Assembly: GCA_002400405.1 (NCBI GenBank)
Contig: DHFM01000048.1
Location: 1-5,749, forward strand
Origin: Candidatus Moranbacteria bacterium UBA4824
Lineage (GTDB): Bacteria; Patescibacteriota; Minisyncoccia; Moranbacterales; UBA2206
Direction: 5' to 3'
DNA: 5,749 nucleotides
Part shown: in pieces, positions 1 to 5,296 of the stretch
Layout of the letters: every line of letters begins with the position of its first letter
How positions within the stretch are numbered: the first letter of the stretch is position 1
Notes under the pieces: generated by a model
Seen by the model: the letters and a program-made list of their open reading frames with translations, nothing else
Databases searched by the model: none
Told to the model about the DNA's origin: nothing
Position numbers and translations under genes: made by a program

Positions 1-304
1 CTTTCTCGGTTGGGCAATAGATGCATTTTCCTGGACAAGGATAACTTTTGGTAAGCACTGCCACCACGGCCACGCCAGAATCGGTGCGAATTTTTTTGCT
101 AAAAAGAGCTTTTTCTAAATTGAGATTGCGCTTGATTTTTTTTTCGAGAATCATTTTTTCATAAAGTTCACGAATATCGGCGTTGGTTGGAAGAGGTAGC
201 CCCAATTCTTTACAAATTTCTTTTTTGCGTTTCAAAAAGAGCTCAGGATTTGAAATCTTGGTTTGGGTTGCTAGTTTTATGAAATTGTCATAGGATTTAA
301 GCAT
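1..304 (-). CDS. elp3: Elp3-family radical SAM tRNA U34 enzyme, N-terminal part (partial)
   Basis: The first 101 residues are visible; the gene continues beyond the left edge. Seen: after a basic helical N-terminus (about residues 1-72) comes SGVAVVAVLTKSYPCPGKC and then IYCPTEK. The cluster-binding cysteines at residues 90, 94 and 97 form a CX3CX2C radical SAM motif. The SGVAVVAV block just before the cysteines is typical of archaeal and bacterial Elp3. Known for the family: Elp3 uses SAM, a 4Fe-4S cluster and a C-terminal acetyltransferase domain (outside this window) to install a carboxymethyl-type group on C5 of uridine 34 in tRNA. It acts in the cytoplasm. The ATG at 304-302 is the only convincing start; the nine bases directly before it are all C on this strand, so no ribosome binding site is present. 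The gene is divergent from a Trm9-like methyltransferase. Family assignment is confident; the exact nucleoside product in this organism is not. Confidence 0.88.
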   Translation of the reverse strand, partial: MLKSYDNFIKLATQTKISNPELFLKRKKEICKELGLPLPTNADIRELYEKMILEKKIKRNLNLEKALFSKKIRTDSGVAVVAVLTKSYPCPGKCIYCPTEK

Positions 305-313
305 GGGGGGGGG
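305..313. repeat. Nine-G homopolymer at the elp3 start codon
   Basis: Nine consecutive G on the plus strand (C on the elp3 sense strand) directly abut the elp3 ATG. They lie in the 35-bp gap between two divergent genes, in otherwise very AT-rich DNA. Such tracts are prone to replication slippage. Here slippage would change the leader of elp3 or promoter spacing, not its reading frame, unless a start further upstream is used. Confidence 0.85.
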
Positions 314-339
314 AAATTTTAATCATTTAATTATTTATT

Positions 340-1002
340 ATGGAGAGCGAAAGTAAAATTTTAAAAGATATTGAGAACGGCTATGATATGATGGCGGAAA
401 AATTTTCTGATACTCGGAAATATTTTTGGAAGGATTTCGAGTTTGTTTTGTACTATACTTCACAGGATGACAAGATATTGGATTTTGGTTGTGGTAATGG
501 GCGTTTTTTGGAAATGTTGAAGGATAAGAGAATTGAATATTTCGGGGTGGATATTTCGCAAAAACTAATTAATATCGCTCAGGAAAAATATGCGAAAGAG
601 GGGGTGAATTTCCAAAAATTGTCTAGTTCTCCTACCTTACCATTTCCGGACAATTTTTTCAACAGTGTTGTGTCAATTTCAGTTTTTCATCATTTTCCCA
701 AAAAGCATGCTGAGGATATGGCTAAGGAAATATATCGCGTGACAAAGCCAGGAGGAATGATTATAATCAGTGTTTGGAATTTATGGCAGAAGAGATATTG
801 GAGATATTGGCTAAATCCAAAAAATCTTTGGGAAAAAAATATTAACATACCATTTAAAAACAATCAAGGAGAAATTTTCAATCGCTTCCATCATATGTTT
901 AGTAAGGGAGAATTGAAAAATCTTTTCAAGAAAGCTGGTTTTGAAATTGAAAAAAGTTTTGTCTTGAATAAAAAAAATATTGTTGTAATTGGGAGAAAAT
1001 AA
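340..1002 (+). CDS. Trm9/ALKBH8-like class I SAM methyltransferase
   Basis: A 220-aa Rossmann-fold methyltransferase, probably cytoplasmic. Seen: the SAM-binding motif I LDFGCGNGRF (residues 47-56), the acidic residue after strand 2 in GVDIS (D71), the LPFPDNFFNSVVS segment followed by VFHHF (100-119), and KPGG (136-139) before the next strand. The match to Trm9/ALKBH8 rather than a generic methyltransferase rests on three places: YDMMAEKFSDTRKYFW near the N-terminus (compare YxxIAxHFSxTRxKPW), SVWNLWQ (144-150), and RFHHMFSKGEL (182-192) near the C-terminus. Known: Trm9/ALKBH8 methylates carboxymethyluridine 34 in tRNA to its methyl ester. Inferred: it acts on the product of the divergent elp3. 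Eukaryotic Trm9 needs the small activator Trm112; none is recognised here. No Shine-Dalgarno sequence precedes the ATG. The alternative is a small-molecule methyltransferase of the same superfamily. The methyltransferase fold is nearly certain; the tRNA role is moderately likely. Confidence 0.8.
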   Translation: MESESKILKDIENGYDMMAEKFSDTRKYFWKDFEFVLYYTSQDDKILDFGCGNGRFLEMLKDKRIEYFGVDISQKLINIAQEKYAKEGVNFQKLSSSPTLPFPDNFFNSVVSISVFHHFPKKHAEDMAKEIYRVTKPGGMIIISVWNLWQKRYWRYWLNPKNLWEKNINIPFKNNQGEIFNRFHHMFSKGELKNLFKKAGFEIEKSFVLNKKNIVVIGRK

Positions 1003-1025
1003 TTTTTAGGTTGTACTTTTAAAAA

Positions 1026-1034
1026 AGGAGGTGA
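1026..1034 (+). promoter_or_regulatory. Perfect Shine-Dalgarno site
   Basis: AGGAGGTGA is fully complementary to the 3' end of bacterial 16S rRNA and sits 6 nt (from GGAGG) before the ATG at 1038. It fixes the start of the 118-aa gene. It is the only strong ribosome binding site in the window. Confidence 0.85.
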
Positions 1035-1037
1035 AGC

Positions 1038-1394
1038 ATGAAAAAAAGCCGATGGTGCTATATTTTCGTAGCTGAGCCGATTATTGAAGCCATAGAAATA
1101 TTAAGAGAAAAAGGTCTTAATATAGATTATGATGACAAAATAGAAATTCCCGGTTTGGCGATGGGACATTTTAAGGGAAATGGAAATTCTGGGATTATCC
1201 AGAGTTGTGATATCTGGCTCAAAAAAGAAAGGAGTCAGATCTTGAAAGAAACAGGAAGGGAGTCGAGGACTTGCGTCGTCTTACGAAGCATTTCCTTTGA
1301 ATTTTTGAAAATTTCGAAAATTGTAAGAGAAACTCTTACGATTGTCGATGATGCTGATTGCGAAATTAATGATCGGCAAGAAGGAATAAAATAA
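1038..1394 (+). CDS. Hypothetical protein, 118 aa
   Basis: I do not recognise this protein. It starts with MKKSRWCYIFVAEPIIEAIE and has no signal peptide or membrane segment. It looks like a small soluble alpha/beta protein: a hydrophobic strand (YIFVA), an amphipathic helix (about residues 14-26), a glycine-rich middle (about 38-53, GLAMGHFKGNGNSG), a charged helix (about 61-72), a strand (CVVLRSISFEF) and an acidic tail with DDADCEINDRQEG. Four cysteines (residues 7, 57, 79 and 108) are not spaced like a zinc finger. Reality as a gene is supported by the perfect ribosome binding site, an uninterrupted frame, and a hairpin terminator beginning directly after the stop codon. It lies 35 nt downstream of the methyltransferase on the same strand, so the two are probably co-transcribed. 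A role as a partner of the methyltransferase is only a guess from position. Confidence 0.72.
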   Translation: MKKSRWCYIFVAEPIIEAIEILREKGLNIDYDDKIEIPGLAMGHFKGNGNSGIIQSCDIWLKKERSQILKETGRESRTCVVLRSISFEFLKISKIVRETLTIVDDADCEINDRQEGIK

Positions 1395-1436
1395 AAAAAG
1401 GTTTGTTTTAGGATAATATCCGAAACAAACCTTTTT
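1395..1436. terminator. Bidirectional intrinsic terminator
   Basis: A perfect 14-bp stem, AAAAAGGTTTGTTT (1395-1408) against AAACAAACCTTTTT (1423-1436), encloses a 14-nt loop that contains a small GGAT/ATCC inner stem. T-runs follow on both strands: CTTTTTCATTTTTTG on the plus strand and the complement of the A-run on the minus strand. It begins immediately after the stop of the 118-aa gene and lies just downstream of the convergent tRNA-Leu, so it can end transcription from both sides. Confidence 0.9.
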
Positions 1437-1445
1437 CATTTTTTG

Positions 1446-1529
1446 TGCCCAAGGAGAGACTCGAACTCTCAAGGGATTGCTCCCACGCGATTTTGAGTCG
1501 CGCGCGTATACCAATTCCGCCACTTGGGC
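1446..1529 (-). tRNA. trnL: tRNA-Leu (anticodon CAA)
   Basis: An 84-nt class II tRNA. The acceptor stem GCCCAAG/CTTGGGC pairs over 7 bp with discriminator A at 1446. The anticodon stem CGCGA/TCGCG holds the loop CTCAAAA, giving anticodon CAA (positions 1495-1493), which reads UUG. A long variable arm with stem GGGA/TCCC is typical of tRNA-Leu. The T arm is GAGAG-TTCGAGT-CTCTC. The bases after the discriminator are CAAAA, so CCA is not encoded and must be added by the tRNA nucleotidyltransferase. Its wobble base is C, so it is not an Elp3 substrate despite being nearby. Its promoter must overlap the parA promoter region (1531-1589); I see no convincing -35 for it. Confidence 0.96.
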
Positions 1530-1542
1530 ATATTTTATTATT

Positions 1543-1570
1543 TTGTCATATAATACATTTGTAGTATAAT
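1543..1570 (+). promoter_or_regulatory. Sigma70-type promoter of parA
   Basis: A -35 box TTGTCA (1543-1548, one mismatch to TTGACA) and a perfect -10 box TATAAT (1565-1570) are separated by 16 bp. Transcription should begin near 1577, leaving a leader of about 13 nt before the parA ATG at 1590 with no Shine-Dalgarno sequence. It also abuts the 5' end of the divergently transcribed tRNA-Leu. Confidence 0.7.
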
Positions 1571-1589
1571 AGACTTATACTTATAGATT

Positions 1590-2381
1590 ATGGCAAAAAT
1601 TATTTCATTAGTCAATCAAAAGGGCGGAGTAGGCAAAACTACCTCAGCTATTAACTTGGCGACCTATCTGGCGGAGCTGGGTAAGTTTGTTTTGCTTGTG
1701 GATCTTGACCCACAAGGTAATGCCTCTTCGGGGTTAGGATTAAATGTTCGGGAGATAGAAAAAAGTCTTTACCATTCAATGATACTTGGGGAACATCCGT
1801 CAAAGATAATTATGCGTACGGAAACTTTCGGTCATGATTTGATTCCCGCGTCGCAGGATTTGGCCGGAGCGGGGATTGAGCTGGTGCATCTGGATAATCG
1901 AGAATTTCGACTATATAATGTTCTGCGGGAAATTCGAACTAATTATGATTATATCATTATCGATTCTCCGCCAAGCCTTGGACTCCTTACAATCAATGGT
2001 TTAGTAGCGAGTGACGAAATTATTATTCCTGTACAAACTGAATATTTTGCTCTGGAGGGGCTTAGTCAACTTTTGAATACTATTAATCTCATTAAAGAAA
2101 ATCTTCAACCCGAACTCAAGATTATGGGGGCGCTTCTTACTATGTATGACAAGCGAAATCGTTTAGCGCGCCAAGTAGTCAAAGAAGTGCAAGATCATTT
2201 CCCGGGACATGTTTTTGATAGCGTTATTCCGCGCTCAATTCGTTTGGCGGAAGCACCGGGATTTGGAAAATCAATTTTGAGTTTCGATTCGCTTTCCAAA
2301 GGCGCGCGGGCCTACAAGAATTTAGCCAGAGAAATTATTGAGATGGATAAAAATAATAATAAAAAAGATTTTTCAGTATAA
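1590..2381 (+). CDS. parA: Chromosome partitioning ATPase ParA (Soj)
   Basis: A 263-aa ParA/Soj ATPase of normal chromosomal length. Seen: the deviant Walker A KGGVGKTT (residues 11-18) with signature lysine K11 and K16, Walker A' VDLDPQGN (37-44), Walker B-type YIIIDSPPSLG (121-131), and IPRSIRLAEAPGFG (213-226), which in Soj proteins carries a DNA-binding arginine. There is no N-terminal helix-turn-helix, so this is the short form rather than plasmid type Ia. Known role: ATP-bound dimers coat the nucleoid and are released by ParB, moving replicated origins apart. An in-frame TAG two codons upstream (1584-1586) fixes the start. The promoter lies directly upstream and the leader is too short for a ribosome binding site. 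parB follows on the same strand after a 131-bp palindromic spacer, so co-transcription is probable but could be interrupted there. Confidence 0.97.
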   Translation: MAKIISLVNQKGGVGKTTSAINLATYLAELGKFVLLVDLDPQGNASSGLGLNVREIEKSLYHSMILGEHPSKIIMRTETFGHDLIPASQDLAGAGIELVHLDNREFRLYNVLREIRTNYDYIIIDSPPSLGLLTINGLVASDEIIIPVQTEYFALEGLSQLLNTINLIKENLQPELKIMGALLTMYDKRNRLARQVVKEVQDHFPGHVFDSVIPRSIRLAEAPGFGKSILSFDSLSKGARAYKNLAREIIEMDKNNNKKDFSV

Positions 2382-2391
2382 AAATAAAATA

Positions 2392-2485
2392 AATTTTAAA
2401 TTTACAATTTTAAATTTTAAATGAATTTTAAATTACTAAATGATTAATTTGAAAATTTAATCATTTAGATTTGATTTAAAATTTC
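2392..2485. repeat. AT-rich palindromic repeat cluster between parA and parB
   Basis: The 131-bp parA-parB spacer (2382-2512) is almost pure A/T. It holds a perfect inverted repeat, CTAAATGATTAA (2436-2447) and TTAATCATTTAG (2457-2468), with a 9-nt loop. It also has four direct AATTTTAAAT copies (2392-2401, 2406-2415, 2413-2422, 2424-2433) and an inverted copy at 2474-2483. The outer copies at about 2423-2433 and 2474-2485 extend the inner stem into an imperfect hairpin of about 63 nt. No gene or convincing promoter was found here. It may be an attenuator, a protein-binding site or a small repeat element; the sequence does not decide. Confidence 0.75.
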
Positions 2486-2512
2486 AAATTTAGCCTTTAA
2501 AATTATATCAAT

Positions 2513-3415
2513 ATGGTTCAGAATTATGGATTGGGTAGGGGACTTTCTTCACTTATTCCTCAAAAATCAAAAAAAATTGATAAGCCGGCGGAAGATTTTA
2601 ATTATTTTGGTGCTTCCGGAAAACCAATTTCAAATGTTTCCCAGGAGAAGGGTGGTATTGAAGAAATTGAAATTTCAAAAATTGTGCCTAATCCCTATCA
2701 ACCAAGAACAGTTTTTGATGAGACAAAATTATCTGAACTGGCTGATTCGATAAAAGAGCATGGAATCATCCAGCCGATCGTGGTGAGTAAATCTGGTGGT
2801 CAATATCAGATTATCGCCGGCGAAAGGCGTTTTCAAGCGGCCAAACTCGCTGGCCTTTCGGTTGTGCCGGTAATCTTTCGAGAAACAAACGATCAACAAA
2901 AATTGGAATTGGCAATTATTGAAAATATTCAGCGTCAAGATTTGAATCCAATTGAAGAAGCCAAATCATATTTGAAACTTACTAATGAATTTAGTCTCAC
3001 TCAAGAAGAGGTCGCCAAAAAATTAGGAAAAAACCGAAGCTCAGTAGCCAACAAGGTTCGACTTTTAAATTTGCCAATCGAAATTCAAAAGGCATTGATC
3101 GAGGGGAAGATTACCGAAGGCCATTGTAAATTACTTCTGGCTATCCCTAACCCAGAAAAACAAAGAGCTTTTTATGAACTAATAATCAAAAATGGCTTGA
3201 CTGTCCGTCAAACAGAAGACAAGACCAAGGAAGTGACGGTTCACTCTCACAAAAGAAACATCGTGGTTGATTCAGAAACCAAGAGTTTAGAAGACGAACT
3301 CATCGGCATCCTTGGCACCAAAGTTAAAATTAAAAAATCCGGTGGCGGTGGGCAGATCGTGATTGAATATTATTCCAAAGAAGAATTGAATAATATTTTA
3401 GGGAAGATAAAATAA
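2513..3415 (+). CDS. parB: Chromosome partitioning protein ParB (Spo0J)
   Basis: A 300-aa chromosomal ParB. Domains in order: an N-terminal tail with GLGRGLSSLIP (residues 6-16), matching the conserved ParB segment that stimulates the ParA ATPase; a ParB/sulfiredoxin-like CTPase domain (about 50-145) with NPYQPR (60-65), GERRFQA (103-109) and ENIQRQDLNP (137-146); a helix-turn-helix parS-binding region (about 161-185, LTQEEVAKKLGKNRSSVAN); and a C-terminal dimerisation part (about 255-300). Known role: it loads at parS, spreads as a CTP-dependent clamp and recruits SMC. The linker 17-48 is poorly conserved. No Shine-Dalgarno sequence precedes the ATG. No parS (TGTTNCACGTGNAACA-like) site is visible in this window. 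The stop is 4 nt before the next gene, which is probably translated by coupling. Confidence 0.97.
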   Translation: MVQNYGLGRGLSSLIPQKSKKIDKPAEDFNYFGASGKPISNVSQEKGGIEEIEISKIVPNPYQPRTVFDETKLSELADSIKEHGIIQPIVVSKSGGQYQIIAGERRFQAAKLAGLSVVPVIFRETNDQQKLELAIIENIQRQDLNPIEEAKSYLKLTNEFSLTQEEVAKKLGKNRSSVANKVRLLNLPIEIQKALIEGKITEGHCKLLLAIPNPEKQRAFYELIIKNGLTVRQTEDKTKEVTVHSHKRNIVVDSETKSLEDELIGILGTKVKIKKSGGGGQIVIEYYSKEELNNILGKIK

Positions 3416-3419
3416 TTCG

Positions 3420-3608
3420 ATGTTAGAAAAAAATGTTCAAGTGGCGGTTGAATTTTATGAAAAAGTTATTGGTGTGTATTGGCCGGCTTATTTTTCGTGG
3501 CTCACGGAAAAATTAAGTGGAGTAGAGCCATTTTTCGTGCTTTCCGTATCAATCTTTTTGATTTTTGCGTTAGTAATTTATATTTGGTTTCGCAATCGCG
3601 ACGCTTGA
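3420..3608 (+). CDS. Small single-pass membrane protein, 62 aa
   Basis: I do not recognise a family. Seen: an N-terminal half rich in aromatic and charged residues (about 1-36, including YWPAYFSWLTEKL), probably an amphipathic helix, then one strongly hydrophobic segment (about residues 37-57), then a short tail RNRDA. The arginines after the membrane segment suggest a cytoplasmic C-terminus by the positive-inside rule. There is no cleavable signal peptide. It starts 4 nt after the parB stop with no ribosome binding site of its own beyond a weak GGGAAG inside the end of parB, so translational coupling is likely. The tight link to parB suggests a role with the partition machinery, for example at the membrane, but this is inference. 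Its stop is TGA, the only one used in the window. Confidence 0.7.
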   Translation: MLEKNVQVAVEFYEKVIGVYWPAYFSWLTEKLSGVEPFFVLSVSIFLIFALVIYIWFRNRDA

Positions 3609-3627
3609 ATTTTTAATAAGTATTAAG

Positions 3628-3659
3628 GTAAGTATTTAATTACGTAATTAATTACTTAC
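3628..3659. repeat. 32-nt near-perfect palindrome
   Basis: GTAAGTATTTAATTAC (3628-3643) and GTAATTAATTACTTAC (3644-3659) are reverse complements over 15 of 16 positions with no spacer. The palindrome lies between the convergent ends of the small membrane protein gene and rel. It could act as a two-way transcription end signal, but no T-run follows it, or as a binding site for a dimeric protein. Confidence 0.8.
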
Positions 3660-3675
3660 ATAGATTGAAAATATA

Positions 3676-3703
3676 AAAAGCTAAAAGCTAAAAGCTAAAA
3701 GCT
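3676..3703. repeat. Tandem heptamer AAAAGCT, four copies
   Basis: Four exact copies of AAAAGCT are placed head to tail and end 3 nt before the rel stop codon (CTA at 3707-3709). On the rel sense strand this reads as repeated AGCTTTT right after the stop, a T-rich tract that may help end transcription. Copy number could vary between strains. Confidence 0.9.
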
Positions 3704-3706
3704 ACC

Positions 3707-5185
3707 CTAAATCATCCCTTCTTTTTTCATAAACTTTTTAATGTGTGATTTGGCGGCGGAGGTTTTGACAAAATTGAGCCATCCACGGCTGGGATTTTTA
3801 TGGTCTTTGGAAGTAATTATTTCAATAACCTCGCCATTTCTAACTTTATAATCCAATGGAACCATTCTACCATTAACTTTGGCACTCATTGCTCGGTCGC
3901 CAATTTCACTGTGAACCTTATAGGCAAAATCAATCGGAGTAGCTTCTTCTGGAAGATCAATAATATCGCCTTGTGGAGTAAAAGCAAAAATATGATTTTT
4001 GAAAAAATCAATTTTCAAACTTTCCATAAGCTCCTTATCATCCTTACCAAGTTCTTTTTGCCATTCTCGTAATTGCTTTACCCAGGCGATTTCCTTTTTT
4101 TGAGCTTTAGATTTCTCGCGAAAGAAGAAATTTTTCAGACTTTTTTTCTTTTCAGAATAAATCCAATGAGCGGCAATTCCAAATTCCGCTTCGTCGTGCA
4201 TTTTTTTGGTACGAATTTGAATTTCCAAAAAATTTCCCTCCGGTCCAAAAATTGTAGTGTGAATGGATTGATAGCCGTTGGGTTTTGGCAAAGATATGTA
4301 ATCCTTAATGCGTCCAACTAATGGCCGATATTTTTTATGTATAATGCCTAATGTTTCGTAGCAATTTACAATTTCCGGTACAATAATTCGAATACCAGCT
4401 AGATCATAAATTTCATCAAGATTCATATTATGCTTTTTGAGTTTTTGAAAAAGACTGTAGAAATGTTTGGAACGGCCATAAATATCAACAATAGTTATCC
4501 TTTCCTTAGCCAATTCTTTTCGAATATCAGTAATCATGGTGTTGATATATTTTTTCATCTCTTCTTTTTCTTCGGCCAAAATTCCTGAAATATATTGGTA
4601 GTTTTCTTTATCTAAAAATTTAAAAGCTAAATCTTCCAAGCGAACCTTAATCTCTCCAATTCCTAAGCGATTGGCAATTGGTGCAAAAACTTCCAAGGTT
4701 TCTCTGGCAATTCTTTCTTGTTTTTCTGGTGGTAAACTTTCTAAAGTTTCCATGTTATGCAATCGGTCGGCTAATTTAATAAGCACAACGCGAATATCTT
4801 CAGCCATAGCTAAAAACATTTTGCGAAGATTTTCTAAATAGTTTTCTTCTTTGGTACCACGTAATTTTATCTTTCCAAGTTTTGTCACTCCATCAACCAT
4901 TTTGGCAATTTCCGATCCAAATTCTTTTTCTATTTCTTCCAATGTGACTTCGGTGTCTTCCGGTACATCATGCAAAAGTCCGGCGGAAATTGTTTTTGAG
5001 CCCATACCTATTTTAGCTAAATTTAGGGCAGTGTGCAGGGAGTGTTGGATATAATCTTCTCCGGATTTTCTTTTTTGACCGGCATGGGCGGATAGGGCTT
5101 TCGCATAAGCACTTCTAATCAACGCCTCTCTTCGAGCGTCAATGTTCAATTTGGCATTTTTTATTACATCTTCAATTGTTATCAT
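3707..5185 (-). CDS. rel: Bifunctional (p)ppGpp synthetase/hydrolase, short RelA/SpoT
   Basis: A 492-aa RelA/SpoT homologue that makes and degrades the stringent-response alarmone (p)ppGpp in the cytoplasm. Domains: an HD hydrolase (about 20-190) with metal and catalytic residues H48, HD 72-73, ED 76-77, and KLADRLHNM (137-145, D140 and N144); a synthetase (about 225-345) with YGRSKHFYSLFQK (236-248), YDLAGIRI, RIKDY (292-296), PNGYQSIHT (302-310) and EIQIRT (321-326); and a TGS domain (about 398-459) with IFAFTPQGD. RIKD fits the RXKD form of bifunctional Rel/SpoT rather than the EXDD of RelA. The intact HD residues agree. The protein ends about 35 residues after TGS, in a segment still resembling the start of the helical domain (NPSRGWLNFVKTS). 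The zinc-finger/CC and ACT/RRM domains of the usual 700-plus-aa enzymes are absent. An in-frame TAA six codons upstream supports this ATG. topA lies upstream on the same strand. Confidence 0.96.
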   Translation of the reverse strand: MITIEDVIKNAKLNIDARREALIRSAYAKALSAHAGQKRKSGEDYIQHSLHTALNLAKIGMGSKTISAGLLHDVPEDTEVTLEEIEKEFGSEIAKMVDGVTKLGKIKLRGTKEENYLENLRKMFLAMAEDIRVVLIKLADRLHNMETLESLPPEKQERIARETLEVFAPIANRLGIGEIKVRLEDLAFKFLDKENYQYISGILAEEKEEMKKYINTMITDIRKELAKERITIVDIYGRSKHFYSLFQKLKKHNMNLDEIYDLAGIRIIVPEIVNCYETLGIIHKKYRPLVGRIKDYISLPKPNGYQSIHTTIFGPEGNFLEIQIRTKKMHDEAEFGIAAHWIYSEKKKSLKNFFFREKSKAQKKEIAWVKQLREWQKELGKDDKELMESLKIDFFKNHIFAFTPQGDIIDLPEEATPIDFAYKVHSEIGDRAMSAKVNGRMVPLDYKVRNGEVIEIITSKDHKNPSRGWLNFVKTSAAKSHIKKFMKKEGMI

Positions 5186-5223
5186 AACTCTTTTACCCTG
5201 TTAAATAAGATTTAAGTCTGTTT

Positions 5224-5252
5224 ATTAAAATAAATTTATTTTTTAAACACAA
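5224..5252 (-). promoter_or_regulatory. Possible rel promoter (weak)
   Basis: On the minus strand, TTGTGT (5252-5247) and TTTAAT (5229-5224) are separated by 17 bp, about 40 nt upstream of the rel ATG. The -10 matches 5 of 6 positions but the -35 only 3 of 6. In DNA this AT-rich, chance matches are common. It lies inside the loop of the inverted-repeat element. Confidence 0.25.
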
Positions 5253-5296
5253 ACCATTCTTATTGAGGGCAGTACTTTTCATAAGTTACTTAAATC

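Noticed and set aside
1395..1436. parS-like palindrome between the 118-aa gene and tRNA-Leu
   Set aside because: The arms resemble no parS sequence, and the adjacent T-runs and position after two convergent genes fit a terminator fully.
1281..1523. Minus-strand reading frame beginning MAELVYARDSKSRGSNPL
   Set aside because: It is a translation of the tRNA-Leu gene, the terminator and the antisense of the 118-aa gene. This peptide pattern is a familiar artefact of tRNA genes.
2526..2938. Open frames overlapping parB (2526-2753 plus, 2729-2938 minus)
   Set aside because: They lie wholly inside the clearly conserved parB in other frames.
3420..3625. TGA reassigned as glycine (Gracilibacteria-type code)
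   Set aside because: The conserved genes have normal lengths with no in-frame TGA, and reading through the only TGA stop (3606-3608) would add just a few codons before a TAA. Nothing supports reassignment.
3676..3703. CRISPR-like repeats
   Set aside because: The heptamers are directly adjacent without spacers and far too short for a CRISPR array.
3800..4321. Plus-strand open frames opposite rel (3800-4072 and 4073-4321)
   Set aside because: They are antisense to a well-conserved rel sequence, lack ribosome binding sites and give low-complexity F/N/S/I-rich peptides.
4851..5054. Plus-strand open frame opposite the HD domain of rel
   Set aside because: It is antisense to conserved catalytic motifs, with no supporting signals or recognisable protein features.
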